Assembly (NCBI GenBank): GCA_903772945.1
Contig: CAICTM010000281.1
Location: 1 to 64,000 of the forward strand
From: Seminavis robusta
Lineage: Eukaryota > Bacillariophyta > Bacillariophyceae > Naviculales > Naviculaceae
Direction of reading: 5' to 3'
Length of the DNA: 64,000 nucleotides
Positions 63,595-64,000 of the stretch are shown piece after piece (position 1 is the first letter of the stretch; every line of letters begins with the position of its first letter). The translations under genes and the position numbers were made by a program. The notes beneath the pieces were generated by a model, which was not told the origin of the DNA, made no database searches, and was given only the letters and a program-made list of their open reading frames with translations.

Positions 63595-64000
63595 TGTCGA
63601 TCTCTTGGCGTTGGTTGGCGACGCAGTTCGAAGTTTCGACTACAATGCATTACAGAGTTGATTCAGTGATCGAAATGGGTTTTGGGATGGCAATGTAACA
63701 TCCAGAAATTTGGATACTGGGGCTGCCTGGCTCCTCGGTCTTGTTGTGGGTCAAAATTTGGCGGAGAATGAAAGGGCGCGGGAGTCAATTTCAACCTCGC
63801 CGCGACACGCTGTTGTACCGGTACCAGCGGTAGCGGCAGGGTCACCGCTACATGTATCGCTATGGTACCGCTACCGATACGCAACAACACAGCGAGGTCT
63901 TGGGCTCTCTGTAGCTAGCTAAGGACCATCCTGGGATATCTTCGGCCAAATGTCCCCAACCGTCTCAAGACATTCTCTATGCCTGCAGGAGAACGAACTT
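63595..64000. other. 5' flank of the M8 protease gene
   Basis: Contains GGTACCGGTACC-type strings (63815-63870) with GGTAGCGG variants. No gene seen. Confidence 0.45.

Overview
This is nuclear DNA of a photosynthetic stramenopile, most likely a pennate diatom. Genes are short, spaced, on both strands, and carry few small introns (74 to 118 bp, GT..AG, most in-frame joins confirmed by length). Several N-termini are the bipartite plastid type (ER signal peptide, then a Phe at the ASAFAP-like site, then a transit region). Others have a further twin-arginine thylakoid signal. The species cannot be named from sequence alone.

Layout. 0.7-4.5 kb: mitochondrial carrier, Tic22-like plastid protein, one doubtful ORF. 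5-12.2 kb: tandem pair of large receptors (glycine-betaine-type binding ectodomain plus class C GPCR-like seven-helix core). Copy 1 has a one-base frameshift; copy 2 carries a 259-bp mosaic duplication including a patch from the tail of copy 1. 12.9-13.8 kb: lumenal-type cyclophilin. 14.6-27.5 kb: one three-exon gene for a secreted modular protein of about 4,230 residues with about 18 PPC-like beta domains and mucin-like linkers. 27.9-42.2 kb: SBPase lacking the plant redox cysteines, zinc-ribbon/TerB-like protein, Hv1-type proton channel, TPR protein, lumenal-type FKBP, CRAL-TRIO-like protein, MDR oxidoreductase, and an unknown two-exon membrane protein. 42.6-43.4 kb: secreted Cys-rich single-pass membrane protein.

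43.7-52.9 kb is a mobile-element nest. A plant-type (DD39D) mariner-like transposon with perfect 30-bp terminal inverted repeats carries a frameshifted transposase and two extra divergent genes. It was later invaded by a Ty3/gypsy LTR retrotransposon that is now decayed. The right end abuts a tRNA-Ser(CGA)-like sequence.

53.9-63.6 kb: plastid-type isoprenylcysteine methyltransferase-like protein, a fused FetB-FetA (STAR2-STAR1) ABC transporter, tandem long hairpins, a hemerythrin-like protein, and a secreted leishmanolysin (M8) protease with a frameshift in a C-run. Intergenic DNA is rich in GAATC, CTAGCTAG and GGTACCGGTACC palindromic repeats.

The genes do not form an operon. Shared themes are plastid/lumen proteins (Tic22-like, cyclophilin, FKBP, methyltransferase; SBPase function) and cell-surface proteins (receptors, giant PPC protein, Cys-rich protein, M8 protease, Hv1).
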